In this document: positions 9,105 to 17,051 of the stretch, piece by piece
Layout: each line of letters opens with the position of its first letter
Position numbering within the stretch: the first letter of the stretch is position 1
Source of the DNA: Pseudomonas bharatica CSV86
GTDB taxonomy: Bacteria; Pseudomonadota; Gammaproteobacteria; Pseudomonadales; Pseudomonadaceae
NCBI RefSeq assembly: GCF_000319305.2
Contig: NZ_AMWJ02000002.1
Coordinates: 2,308,001-2,372,000 of the forward strand
Length of the DNA: 64,000 nt
Reading direction: 5' to 3'
The notes under the pieces: model-generated
Database searches by the model: none
What the model was told of the DNA's origin: nothing
The model's input: the letters and a program-made list of their open reading frames with translations, nothing else
Position numbers and translations under genes: made by a program

Positions 9105-10511
9105 TCAGCGCTGGGCGACCAGCCTGCGGCTGGCATCGACGAAGTCAACGGCCTCGCCACCATGGGCCTTGGCGTACTGCTCGGCCTGGTCCTTGAGCAG
9201 GAAGGCCGACAGTTCGCCCTGGCCGTTGCGCACGAACCAGGCCTGGTTGGCCAGCAGCTTGATGCCGCTGTCCGCCGCCTGGGCGTAGATGGCGCGGATA
9301 TCCTTGCCCTCCTGTTCCAGCTGGGCCAGGGCGCCGAGCGCGGCTTCCGGCGAGGCGTAGTGACGGACCTTGTCCTCGCCACGCACCCAGATCTGCGCCA
9401 GGCGGCTGAAATCGGTGATGGGCTTGCCGGTCAGCGCGTCGTTGGCCTTGAGCGGCAGCGGCGCGTAGTTCTTCAGGGCGACGTCATAGTCCTGGCCAGC
9501 CTGCTTGAAGGCGGCGCGGATGTAGTGATCGTCGATGAACGCGTCGGTGTCGAGGCCGCGATCGGTCTTCTTCAGCAACTTGAGGGTATCGATGGAGGTG
9601 GCGACCGCCTGGCGATATTCGGGTTTCCAGGTCAGGTCACGGGTCTGCAGGCCGAGCGGGCCGTGGAACAGGTAGTTCACCTCGGCCTCGATACCGGTGA
9701 CCTTCTCGATCAGCTCGCTGTACTTCTCAGGCTCCGCGGCGATCAGGCGGTCGGCTTCGAGGCTGGCACGCAGGTACGCAGTGACCACTTCCGGGTATTT
9801 CTTCGCGTAGTCGGCATCGACCAGCGCGCCGTGGAAGGTCGGGGCATTGGCCTGGGCGCCGTCGTAGATCTTGCGGGCGAAGCCGCGGTTGGGGAACAGC
9901 TCGGCGAACGGCACGAAGTCGGCATGGGCCTCGATGCGGTTGCTGCGCAGGGCCGAGCCGGCGATCTCCGGGGCCTGGGCGATGATCCGCACGTCTTTCT
10001 GCGGGTCCCAGCCCTGGGCAGCGATGGCGCGCAGGAGCATGCCGTGGGCGGTGGAGGCAAAGGGCACGGAGATGGTCTTGCCCTTGAGCTCGGCCAGCGA
10101 CTGCACGCTGGACGCCGCCGGCACCACGATGCCGTTGCCGCTGCCATGCACGCTGCCGGACAGCACGCTGATGAACAGGCTGCGCTTGCCGGCATCGAGG
10201 TGCGCGACGCCGTTGAACGAGCCGGGGAAGTCGGCCATGGCGCCGAAGTCCAGCTTGCCGGCGACCATCTCGTTGGTCAGCGGGGCGCCGCTGGTGAAGT
10301 TCTTCCATTCGACCTGGTACTTGGCGTCCTTGTACTTGCCGTCGTGGGGCAGGTACTTGTCGAGCAGGCCCAGCTCGCGGATCAACAGGCCGCCGGTGGC
10401 GCAGTTGATGGTGGTGTCCTGGGTGCCGATGGCGACGCGAATGGTTTCGGCCTGGGCGTTCAGACCGGCGATCGCCAGCGCAAGGCCGGCCACGGTTGTT
10501 GCAAGGCGCAT
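9105..10511 (-). CDS. ABC substrate-binding protein with a C-terminal NosL-like extension
   Basis: A 468-residue periplasmic protein with signal peptide MRLATTVAGLALAIAGLNAQA. Residues about 22-330 are a type-2 periplasmic binding protein of the NrtA/SsuA/TauA class (AIGTQDTTIN, GKLDFGAMADFPGSF, LKGKTISVPFASTAHG). Usual members are about 310-330 residues; this one has about 130 more. The tail (GIKLLANQAWFVRNGQGEL, then DQAEQYAKAHGGEAVDF) resembles NosL, the periplasmic copper-binding accessory protein of nitrous oxide reductase, judged by eye only. A metal or redox function linked to the flavoprotein and ferredoxin genes upstream is possible. It is followed by the permease and ATPase genes. 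Confidence 0.85.
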   Translation of the reverse strand: MRLATTVAGLALAIAGLNAQAETIRVAIGTQDTTINCATGGLLIRELGLLDKYLPHDGKYKDAKYQVEWKNFTSGAPLTNEMVAGKLDFGAMADFPGSFNGVAHLDAGKRSLFISVLSGSVHGSGNGIVVPAASSVQSLAELKGKTISVPFASTAHGMLLRAIAAQGWDPQKDVRIIAQAPEIAGSALRSNRIEAHADFVPFAELFPNRGFARKIYDGAQANAPTFHGALVDADYAKKYPEVVTAYLRASLEADRLIAAEPEKYSELIEKVTGIEAEVNYLFHGPLGLQTRDLTWKPEYRQAVATSIDTLKLLKKTDRGLDTDAFIDDHYIRAAFKQAGQDYDVALKNYAPLPLKANDALTGKPITDFSRLAQIWVRGEDKVRHYASPEAALGALAQLEQEGKDIRAIYAQAADSGIKLLANQAWFVRNGQGELSAFLLKDQAEQYAKAHGGEAVDFVDASRRLVAQR

Positions 10512-10634
10512 GGTGTTTCCCCTCGAATCATCTAGGTATTGGAATCGTCTCCGCCACCGGGCCGGGTGGTGGGAAACGAGGGGGCAGTGTCAGGGCGTCC
10601 GGTGGTTGGGCCGGATGGCGTTTCGCTTGGCGGA

Positions 10635-10880
10635 TCAGCGCAGCAGGTAGGGGATTTCCACCTTGACCGCGCCGGTGGGGCAGTCTTTTTCGCAGGGCAT
10701 GCAGTACCAGCACTCGTCGAAGGCCATGTAGGCCTTTTGCGTGGCCGGGTTGATCGCCAGAAGGTCCATGGGGCAGACCTCGACGCACACGGTGCAGCCT
10801 TTCTCGGCGATGCACTTGTCCTCGTCGATGGTCACCGGGGCGCTGCTGCGAAAGAAGATGTCCTGGGCTTGATAGGCCAT
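10635..10880 (-). CDS. 2[4Fe-4S] ferredoxin, AprB-like
   Basis: This 81-residue protein has two cluster motifs: CIAEKGCTVCVEVCP (C-x5-C-x2-C-x3-C) and CWYCMPCEKDCP (C-x2-C-x2-C-x3-C). The first has the enlarged spacing seen in the beta subunit of adenylylsulfate reductase. The start is ATG 10880 behind AAGGACACC; an ATG at 10928 lacks a ribosome site. It lies between the flavoprotein gene (171 bp upstream, with a REP pair in between) and the binding-protein gene (123 bp downstream), all on the minus strand. It probably passes electrons to or from the AprA-like flavoprotein. Confidence 0.92.
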   Translation of the reverse strand: MAYQAQDIFFRSSAPVTIDEDKCIAEKGCTVCVEVCPMDLLAINPATQKAYMAFDECWYCMPCEKDCPTGAVKVEIPYLLR

Positions 10881-10950
10881 TTCACGGTGTCCTTGGAGCC
10901 TGTGGCTCTCTCTATCTGTGGCTGACAATTAAGCTTGTGGTGTGGCTGAT

Positions 10951-11033
10951 GGCCTCATCGCTGGCAAGCCAGCTCCCACAGGTATTGCATGCACCACGGT
11001 CCCTGTGGGAGCTGGCTTGCCAGCGATGAGGCC
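10951..11033. repeat. Inverted REP pair inside the AprAB-like cluster
   Basis: Two head-to-head REP copies separated by about 20 bp fill most of the gap between the flavoprotein and ferredoxin genes. In the minus-strand transcript this hairpin could change the ratio of flavoprotein mRNA to downstream mRNA. Confidence 0.9.
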
Positions 11034-11051
11034 CGCAAGACCACTGCAAAA

Positions 11052-12776
11052 TCAGGCGGCATCGACTCGCACGCGCAGGCGCTCATAGGCCGTCTGCTCG
11101 TCGGCATCCAGTGCAATCAGGTAAGGCTCGACCGCTTTCTTGAAACTGGTCATCGCCCCGTCCTCGCCCTTCTTCAGATGGCAATGGCAGAACCATTCGC
11201 CATCGTTGCGCTCGGGGAAATCGACCCGGTGGTGATACAGGCCCCAGCGGCTTTCCTCGCGGAACAACGAGGCGCGGGCGGCCATTTCGGCGCAGTCGCG
11301 GATCACCGCGACTTCCATCGCCCGCATCAGCTCATGGGGGTTGTGCGCCTTCATCTGCGCCAGGTCGCGCTCGATCTCGGCAAAACGCGCCAGGCCGATC
11401 TCCATCTTCTTGGTTACCTTGGGCGGCTGAAGGTAGTCGTTGACCATGCGTCGCAGCTTGTACTCGACCTGGGCCGGCGGCAGGCCGTGCTCGCGGTGCA
11501 GCGGCGCGAAGACCCGTTCGCGCTCGCGCTCGACCTGCTCCACATCCACCTCGGCAAACTCACGCTCAGCGACATAGCTCGCCGCGTTGACGCCGGCGAA
11601 CCAGCCATAGGTAAAGGCGCCGAGCATGTAGTTGTGCGGCACCGCCGCCATGTCGCCGGCCGCGTATAGGCCCTTGACGCTGGTCTCGGCCTTTTCGTTG
11701 ACCCACACCCCGGATGCCGAATGCCCGGAGCAGAAGCCGATCTCGGAGATATGCATCTCGACCATGTGCTGGCGGTAGTCGGTCCCGCGATTGGCATGGA
11801 ACTGCCCGCGGCTCGGGCGCTCATTGCTGTGCAGGATTTCCTCGATGTTCTGGATGGTTTCCTCGGCCAGGTGATCCAGCTTGAGGAACACCGGCCCGTT
11901 GCCGCCCTCCAGCTCCTGGTGGAACTCCCACATCATCTGGCCACTCCAGTAGTCGCACTCGATGAAGCGCTCGCCCTTGCTGTTGGCGGTGTAGCCACCC
12001 AGCGGCCCGGTAACGTAGGCGCAGGCCGGGCCGTTGTAGTCCTTGATCAGCGGGTTGATCTGGAAGCACTCAAGATTCGCCAGCTCGGCCCCGGCGTGAT
12101 AGGCCATGGCATAACCGTCGCCGGCATTGGTCGGGTTCTCGTAGGTACCCATCAGGTAACCCGAGGACGGCAGGCCGAGGCGCCCGGCCGCGCCGCAGGC
12201 AAGCACCACGGCCTTGGCGCGGATCACCCGGAACTCGCCACTGCGGCAGTCGAAACCCAGTACCCCGGCGGCGGTGCCTTCGCCATCGAGGAGGATGCGG
12301 GTGCAGACCATGCGATTGCTGATTTCCACCCGGGCGCGCTTGAGCTGGCGGTAGAGCACCTTCTTGATGTCGTGCCCTTCCGGCATCGGCAGCACGTAGG
12401 CGCCCATGTGGTGGACCTTTTTCACCGCGTAGTCGCCGGTTTCGTCCTTCTCGAACTTCACGCCCCAGCGGTCGAGTTGCTCGATGGTTTCGAAGCTGTG
12501 GGTGGCGTAGGCATGCACGGCGGCCTGGTTGACGATGCCGTCGTTGGCCACGGTGATTTCCTTGGTGTACTGCTCGGGCGTGGCATGGCCGGGGATGATG
12601 GCGTTGTTCAGGCCGTCCATGCCCATGCTGATGGCGCCGCTGCGCTTGACGTTGGCCTTGTCCAGCAGCAGCACGCGCAGCGCCTTGTTCTGCTCCTTGG
12701 CCTTGATCGCGGCCATGGGCCCGGCGGTGCCGCCACCGATGATGACGATGTCGTAGTCCTGGGTCTCGATGCTCAT
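11052..12776 (-). CDS. FAD-dependent oxidoreductase, AprA / fumarate reductase-like
   Basis: This 574-residue flavoprotein has an N-terminal FAD Rossmann motif (DIVIIGGGTAGPMAAIKAKE), a middle capping domain, and the second FAD-binding motif GLYAAGDMAAVPHNYMLGAF. It belongs to the succinate dehydrogenase/fumarate reductase/adenylylsulfate reductase alpha family. The neighbouring AprB-like ferredoxin favours the AprA side. ATG 12776 overlaps the stop of the GntR gene (ATGA). The much longer frame up to 13670 only reads through the regulator in another frame. True AprA works in dissimilatory sulfur metabolism, which pseudomonads lack, so the substrate here is probably a different sulfur compound; that is inference. 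Confidence 0.9.
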   Translation of the reverse strand: MSIETQDYDIVIIGGGTAGPMAAIKAKEQNKALRVLLLDKANVKRSGAISMGMDGLNNAIIPGHATPEQYTKEITVANDGIVNQAAVHAYATHSFETIEQLDRWGVKFEKDETGDYAVKKVHHMGAYVLPMPEGHDIKKVLYRQLKRARVEISNRMVCTRILLDGEGTAAGVLGFDCRSGEFRVIRAKAVVLACGAAGRLGLPSSGYLMGTYENPTNAGDGYAMAYHAGAELANLECFQINPLIKDYNGPACAYVTGPLGGYTANSKGERFIECDYWSGQMMWEFHQELEGGNGPVFLKLDHLAEETIQNIEEILHSNERPSRGQFHANRGTDYRQHMVEMHISEIGFCSGHSASGVWVNEKAETSVKGLYAAGDMAAVPHNYMLGAFTYGWFAGVNAASYVAEREFAEVDVEQVERERERVFAPLHREHGLPPAQVEYKLRRMVNDYLQPPKVTKKMEIGLARFAEIERDLAQMKAHNPHELMRAMEVAVIRDCAEMAARASLFREESRWGLYHHRVDFPERNDGEWFCHCHLKKGEDGAMTSFKKAVEPYLIALDADEQTAYERLRVRVDAA

Positions 12777-13522
12777 GCCTTGGGCCCCTTCTGGCGGTCG
12801 ATGCGCAGGCGATACTGGAAGGCGTCGCCACGGTAATAGAGGTGTTCGAAGTCCAGCGGCGTACCGTCGGCGGCGTGGGTCAGGCGTTCGATGCGCATGA
12901 TCGGCGAGCCCTCCTCGACCTCGAGGGCCTGGGTCAGGTCGCTGTCGGCCAGCACGGCATCGATCGCCAGGTCGGCGTGGCCGAGGGCGATGCCGCAATC
13001 GTTCTCCAGCACCAGGAAGATGTCGCGGGTGACCAGGTCGGCCTTCTCCAGCTTCTCGCCGACGGCGCGGGGCAGCCAGGTCAGCTCCAGCGACACCGGC
13101 TCGCGGTTGATCAGGCGCACGCGGCGGATCTCGGTCACCGGCGCGCCCTCCTCGATCTGCAAGCGCGCCGCCACCAAGGCACTGGCCGGCACATGGCGCA
13201 GGCTGCGCAGGCGGTTGATCACCTCGTACCCCATCTGCGTCATGGATTCGGCAAGGCCCTGCAAGGTGCTGACGTTCTGGAAAGCCTTGGGCTTGGCAAC
13301 GAAGGTGCCCTTGCCGTGGATCTTGAAGATCAGCCCTTCCTTCTGCAGGTCCCCCAGCGCCTGGCGCACGGTGATCCGGCTGACCTCGAACGCCTTGCCC
13401 AGCTCGCTCTCCGAAGGCATGCGGCTGTGCGGTGGGTAGGTGCCGTCCAGAATGCGCTCGCGCAACACTTCCTTGAGCTGGGAATACAGCGGTACCGGGG
13501 ACAGGGGGAGCAGTTCGGCCAT
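12773..13522 (-). CDS. GntR-family regulator, HutC/UTRA type
   Basis: A 249-residue regulator with a GntR winged helix at residues 1-75 (PLYSQLKEVLRERILDGTY, then MPSESELGKAFEVSRITVRQALGDL) and a UTRA effector domain at about 95-245. It is the first gene of the minus-strand cluster and is coupled by ATGA to the flavoprotein gene. A perfect 16-bp palindrome lies 23 bp upstream of its ATG. It most likely represses its own operon until a small molecule, perhaps the transported compound, binds the UTRA domain. Confidence 0.93.
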   Translation of the reverse strand: MAELLPLSPVPLYSQLKEVLRERILDGTYPPHSRMPSESELGKAFEVSRITVRQALGDLQKEGLIFKIHGKGTFVAKPKAFQNVSTLQGLAESMTQMGYEVINRLRSLRHVPASALVAARLQIEEGAPVTEIRRVRLINREPVSLELTWLPRAVGEKLEKADLVTRDIFLVLENDCGIALGHADLAIDAVLADSDLTQALEVEEGSPIMRIERLTHAADGTPLDFEHLYYRGDAFQYRLRIDRQKGPKA

Positions 13523-13544
13523 GGTTCTCTTCGCTTGTTCGAAT

Positions 13545-13560
13545 ACTTGTTATAACAAGT
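13545..13560. promoter_or_regulatory. Palindromic operator upstream of the GntR/AprA-like operon
   Basis: ACTTGTTATAACAAGT is a perfect 16-bp palindrome located 23-38 bp upstream of the regulator start codon. HutC-type GntR proteins bind short palindromes of this size, so it is the likely autoregulatory site. Confidence 0.7.
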
Positions 13561-13701
13561 TGTGACGAGAGGTTAGGCGATCTAAGGCTGGGTGGTGAAA
13601 TACCGTTATCGAATATGGATAGTCCGGGGTGCGGGGGAAAACGGCCTAAGATCAAGGCGATGGACGTCATACCCCAAGATGGGTATCATGGCGCCCGCGT
13701 T

Positions 13702-13778
13702 GCACTCGTAGCTCAGCTGGATAGAGTACTGCCCTCCGAAGGCAGGGGTCGTGGGTTCGAATCCCGCCGAGTGCGCCA
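13702..13778 (+). tRNA. tRNA-Arg(CCG)
   Basis: A full 77-nt cloverleaf: acceptor GCACTCG pairs with CGAGTGC; the anticodon stem CTGCC/GGCAG encloses loop CTCCGAA with anticodon CCG; the T arm is GTGGGTTCGAATCCCGC; CCA is encoded. It stands directly before an accessory segment with a bacteriocin and a toxin-antitoxin pair. I did not find a copy of its 3' end further on, so integration at this tRNA is not shown. Confidence 0.97.
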
Positions 13779-13786
13779 TACATGAG

Positions 13787-13816
13787 AAGGCCTAGGTGAA
13801 AACCTGGGCCTTTTTT
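13787..13816 (+). terminator. Terminator after tRNA-Arg
   Basis: AAGGCCTAGGT, a GAAA loop and ACCTGGGCCTTTTTTG form a strong hairpin with a T run, eight bases after the tRNA CCA end. Confidence 0.88.
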
Positions 13817-13965
13817 GTTTCCGTGGTTTTCGATCAACGCCAGCCCCCCAAAACGCCTAGCCCTCCAGGACAACCGAACCTACCTCCCCCGAGAGCTTGA
13901 CTTCTTGGACTCGATTTCCTTGAAAAAATATATGCATAAATGCATTTAAATGCTTGAGTGCATAA

Positions 13966-13981
13966 CTGTTTTTTTATACAG
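13966..13981 (+). promoter_or_regulatory. LexA (SOS) box of the bacteriocin gene
   Basis: CTGTTTTTTTATACAG fits the CTG-N10-CAG LexA consensus exactly. It lies 73 bp upstream of the bacteriocin ATG in an AT-rich stretch and overlaps a possible -10 (TATACA at 13975-13980, with TTGAGT at 13954-13959 as a poor -35, spacing 15). DNA-damage control is expected for a bacteriocin. Confidence 0.78.
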
Positions 13982-14053
13982 TGGCTCGCGAGGGCACTTC
14001 AAATGGAAAAGTACGTTGAGCACCGCTCTCAGCTCATCAAGGAGTCAGTTTTC

Positions 14054-15421
14054 ATGGCAGAAAAAAACATCGTAGTGAACCGCGGTATCCCCATGGGAGG
14101 TTCGCCCAATACGTCCGGTGGCTCTGGCTTCGGACACTTCGGAAGTGGCTGGAGCTTCCTCAACAGCCTGGACCCATCGTCAAGCGCTCCGGGCAGTCTG
14201 ATCTCGGTCAGTGTGAACGGCGCGACCAGCGGTCCCAAGGCGCTGCCACAAAACCCCGTTTTCCTGATCCAAAGCAGCCTCGAAGAGTCCCTGGCAGAAG
14301 GTAACGGCTGGCTGGTCTACGAGTCCTACGTGGATCTGGGACTGGATTTCTATGACACCATCCCCTGGCAGCTTTTCGAGTATCGCAAGGAGCTTGCCGG
14401 CAAGTTCGATGTCAAGCGTGCCAACACGCTCGCGGCGCTGAAGGGCGAATTGAACCTTTCCGCAATGGCGAGTGCGAGTATCGAAACCATCAACCAAGCA
14501 CTTAAGCGGGTCCAGCAGAAGCTGGCGCAATGGGAAGACACCCTGAGGGCCAGTATCAACAAGCTGCTGCTGCACCCGGCGAAGGACTACCTGGGGCGAA
14601 CCATCAGCGACATCGTCACCGACCTGAAGAAAGGCGATGATTACGATGCTCCTGCCGCGCTCGATCAGGAACTCGCCGGCTTCAAGGATGCCTATGCAGC
14701 CGCCAACGACCTGATAATTCGAGACTTCCTGGCCGAACAGAACGCTAATCTGGTCGATAGCCGCAGCACCCAGCAAGCCATTGCCCAGGCCAAGCGGATG
14801 GCCCTGCTTTCAGCGCAGGACCAGGCCAGGGAACTGGCCAGGCAGCCGTTGTTCGACAAGGATTTTCTGAGTGACAACGAAGGCGGCCTGCATAACACCG
14901 CCTATGTGCCAATGGAAAATGGCAAACCGTTCGCCAACTCCGGCATTACGCTGGGCGCTGGCGTGGACCTTGGCAGCAAGACCTCGGCCTCCTTGCTGGC
15001 CGATGGTGTGTCGGCAGCGCTGGTGGCGAAACTGGGCGAATACACCGAACTTCGTGGTCAGCAGGCCGTGACCAAACTGGCCCAGAAACCGCTGACGGTA
15101 ACCGAGTCGGAAGCCAGGGCACTCAGTGACATCTACCTCGATAAATTCTCGACAGCAGTCGAACGGAGATACAACAACGCTGTCGGTCCCGACAAGTTCC
15201 GCAGCGTGCCGTACAACACCCGCACAGCCATCATCGACCTGGCTTTTCAGAACGGAGAGAATCTCGCTCTCGTCGCACCGACGTCGTGGGGACTCATCGT
15301 CAGCGGCGACTGGAAAGGGCTGGTACGCGAATTGAACAACTATGGCGACCGCCACAAGACACGTCGAAAATCGGAAGCAGCGCTGATTCAGCAGGACATC
15401 GATATGGGCCTGTTCCGCTGA
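14054..15421 (+). CDS. Pesticin-type bacteriocin (C-terminal muramidase domain)
   Basis: A 455-residue protein starting at ATG 14054, preceded by AAGGAGTC; the in-frame ATG at 13958 lies before the SOS box. The N-terminus (AEKNIVVNRG, then Gly/Ser-rich) suits a TonB-type import region. Residues about 100-260 are mostly helical with coiled-coil character. The last 190 residues look like the pesticin phage-lysozyme-like domain: Glu276 in DNEGG, Thr299 in GITLGAG and Asp305 in VDLG. Their spacing (23 and 6) equals that of pesticin Glu178, Thr201 and Asp207 as I recall them. It should degrade peptidoglycan of related strains after uptake. There is no lysis gene. The downstream convergent gene is a candidate immunity protein. 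Confidence 0.82.
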   Translation: MAEKNIVVNRGIPMGGSPNTSGGSGFGHFGSGWSFLNSLDPSSSAPGSLISVSVNGATSGPKALPQNPVFLIQSSLEESLAEGNGWLVYESYVDLGLDFYDTIPWQLFEYRKELAGKFDVKRANTLAALKGELNLSAMASASIETINQALKRVQQKLAQWEDTLRASINKLLLHPAKDYLGRTISDIVTDLKKGDDYDAPAALDQELAGFKDAYAAANDLIIRDFLAEQNANLVDSRSTQQAIAQAKRMALLSAQDQARELARQPLFDKDFLSDNEGGLHNTAYVPMENGKPFANSGITLGAGVDLGSKTSASLLADGVSAALVAKLGEYTELRGQQAVTKLAQKPLTVTESEARALSDIYLDKFSTAVERRYNNAVGPDKFRSVPYNTRTAIIDLAFQNGENLALVAPTSWGLIVSGDWKGLVRELNNYGDRHKTRRKSEAALIQQDIDMGLFR

Positions 15422-15461
15422 CCCCCCATATCTGCGCCAGGAGAACCTCCGGGCGCAGGTC

Positions 15462-15905
15462 TCAACCTCTGGTGATCGCGCAAGCCGGCGTTTCGGGCAG
15501 CGTCTTGATGACCACGTAATGGTTATCCGGCTTTTTCCGGACCAACAGGGCGACTGCCGTGAGGTAAGTGCCCTGGAGGCTGTCGTCGACGAAGCAGATG
15601 GTGATGCCCTGTGGACCAGACTTCATTACCCTCACGCTGTATACCCAGCTTTTCTCTTCATCCACCGCACTGTAGGTCGCCTCGGAGCCTGCTTCCTTCG
15701 AGAATATCCGATACGGCGTCTGACCGAGCGTTGTGCCCTCTGGATAGTGACGTTGACGAAGCGAGTTCAGGAAGGTATTCACTTCAAGATGCTCGAGGAT
15801 ATCCAGCGCCAGTGCATCCTGCTTGTCGGACGGCTTCGCCGCCAGGCAGACACCGGAAAAGACCAGCAACGCGCCGATGCCGAACAATTTCATCCATTCT
15901 TTCAT
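15462..15905 (-). CDS. Secreted protein, candidate immunity to the pesticin-type bacteriocin
   Basis: A 147-residue protein beginning at ATG 15905 behind AGGAGAGC, with a signal peptide (KLFGIGALLVFSGVCLAA; the Cys lacks a good lipobox). The mature part is a small alpha/beta domain ending KTLPETPACAITRG. It converges on the bacteriocin gene with 40 bp between stops and a hairpin at 15432-15458. I recognise no family. Pesticin's partner Pim is a periplasmic protein of about the same size, since the target is in the periplasm, so location, length and export signal all fit an immunity role. Position is the main argument; activity is not proven by sequence. Confidence 0.6.
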   Translation of the reverse strand: MKEWMKLFGIGALLVFSGVCLAAKPSDKQDALALDILEHLEVNTFLNSLRQRHYPEGTTLGQTPYRIFSKEAGSEATYSAVDEEKSWVYSVRVMKSGPQGITICFVDDSLQGTYLTAVALLVRKKPDNHYVVIKTLPETPACAITRG

Positions 15906-16067
15906 TTCGCTCTCCTGATATAGGCTGCAGCCGACCCTGTTTCCGTTGCCTGCAATGACGCAAAAACGGCCCGCGAATTTAAGCATGAACATCGTATATC
16001 CATGACTTTTCGCTATATCACGCAAACACGACTCACAACGCGTGCACAGGTGGTGCTGCCCAACGCC

Positions 16068-16190
16068 CTACAACGTTAGTTCCACTCGCCGGTTCTTCGC
16101 CCGCCCCACGGGTATGCCGTTGTCCGCCAGCGGCTGGGTCCCCGCGATGCCCATCGCAGTCATCCGCCCTCCCAACACATATCCGACCCA
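16068..16190 (-). pseudogene. C-terminal fragment of an OmpA-family domain
   Basis: Reading the minus strand to a TAG at 16068-16070 gives RMTAMGIAGTQPLADNG followed by IPVGRAKNRRVELTL. This is the characteristic end of an OmpA/MotB peptidoglycan-binding domain. No start or upstream part of the gene is present; a stop occurs in frame near 16246. It appears to be the remnant of a lost OmpA-domain gene, a possible sign of rearrangement beside the bacteriocin. The rest of the 474-bp gap 15906-16379 holds no gene I can support. Confidence 0.6.
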
Positions 16191-16379
16191 AACCACTCCG
16201 GCTTCACCACCCGATGCGTCCCCGCCGACGCACTCCAGCGTCCTCGCCTAGCAATTGTCCACTTGAACGAGACAGTCATACCGCCTCCACCCGATTTATC
16301 CCGCTTCGAGAAATCCCTAATCTGGCCACATCTAGCGGCAACCACCCAAAAAAACTTCTCGAACAAAAGGATCTTCACC

Positions 16380-17006
16380 ATGACCAACGCCACCTACAAC
16401 CGCCTGAACAAAGACGACGCCGTAGTCCTCCTGGTCGATCACCAGACCGGCCTGATTTCCCTGGTGCAGGATTTCTCGCCGAACGAGTTCAAGAACAACG
16501 TGCTGGCGCTGGCCGACCTGGCGAAATTCTTCGACCTGCCGACCATCCTCACCACCAGCTTCGAACAGGGCCCGAACGGTCCGCTGGTTCCAGAGCTGAA
16601 AGAGATGTTCCCGGATGCGCCGTACATCCCGCGTCCAGGCCAGATCAACGCTTGGGACAACGAGGACTTCGTCAAGGCGATCAAGGCTACTGGCCGCAAG
16701 CAACTGATCATTGCCGGCGTGGTAACCGATGTGTGCGTGGCCTTCCCGACCCTGTCGGCACTGGCCGAAGGCTTCGAGGTGTTCGTGGTGACCGACGCTT
16801 CCGGCACCTTCAACACCACCGTGCAGCAGGCCGCCTGGAACCGCATGACCCAGGCCGGTGCGCAGATGATGAACTGGTTCTCGGTCGCCTGTGAGCTGCA
16901 CCGCGACTGGCGCAACGATATCGAAGGGCTGGGCAACCTGCTGTCGCAGCGGATTCCGAACTATCGCAACCTGATGAACAGCTACTCGGCATTCACTGCC
17001 AAGTAA
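16380..17006 (+). CDS. ycaC: YcaC-like isochorismatase-family hydrolase, copy 1
   Basis: A 208-residue cysteine hydrolase of the isochorismatase superfamily, closest by memory to E. coli YcaC. Asp20 (LLVDHQTG) and Cys119 (VVTDVCVAF) are the expected catalytic residues. The C-terminal WFSVACELHRDWRNDIEGL is typical of YcaC. The substrate is unknown. A second gene at 18222-18848 encodes a protein differing at only three positions, and about 110 bp of upstream sequence is also duplicated. A RES-Xre toxin-antitoxin pair on the opposite strand lies between them. A terminator follows at 17010-17041. Confidence 0.92.
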   Translation: MTNATYNRLNKDDAVVLLVDHQTGLISLVQDFSPNEFKNNVLALADLAKFFDLPTILTTSFEQGPNGPLVPELKEMFPDAPYIPRPGQINAWDNEDFVKAIKATGRKQLIIAGVVTDVCVAFPTLSALAEGFEVFVVTDASGTFNTTVQQAAWNRMTQAGAQMMNWFSVACELHRDWRNDIEGLGNLLSQRIPNYRNLMNSYSAFTAK

Positions 17007-17009
17007 GAG

Positions 17010-17041
17010 AAAGGGCCTGCTTTGGAGAGCAGGCCCTTTTT
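17010..17041 (+). terminator. Terminator after ycaC copy 1
   Basis: AAAGGGCCTGCT, a six-base loop and AGCAGGCCCTTTTT form a 12-bp stem with a T run, three bases after the stop codon. Confidence 0.9.
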
Positions 17042-17051
17042 GTTGTTGCTC

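Noticed and set aside
11052..13670. A continuous 872-residue minus-strand frame
   Set aside because: Its N-terminal 300 residues are an out-of-frame reading of the GntR regulator gene; the flavoprotein has its own ATG at 12776 coupled to the regulator stop.
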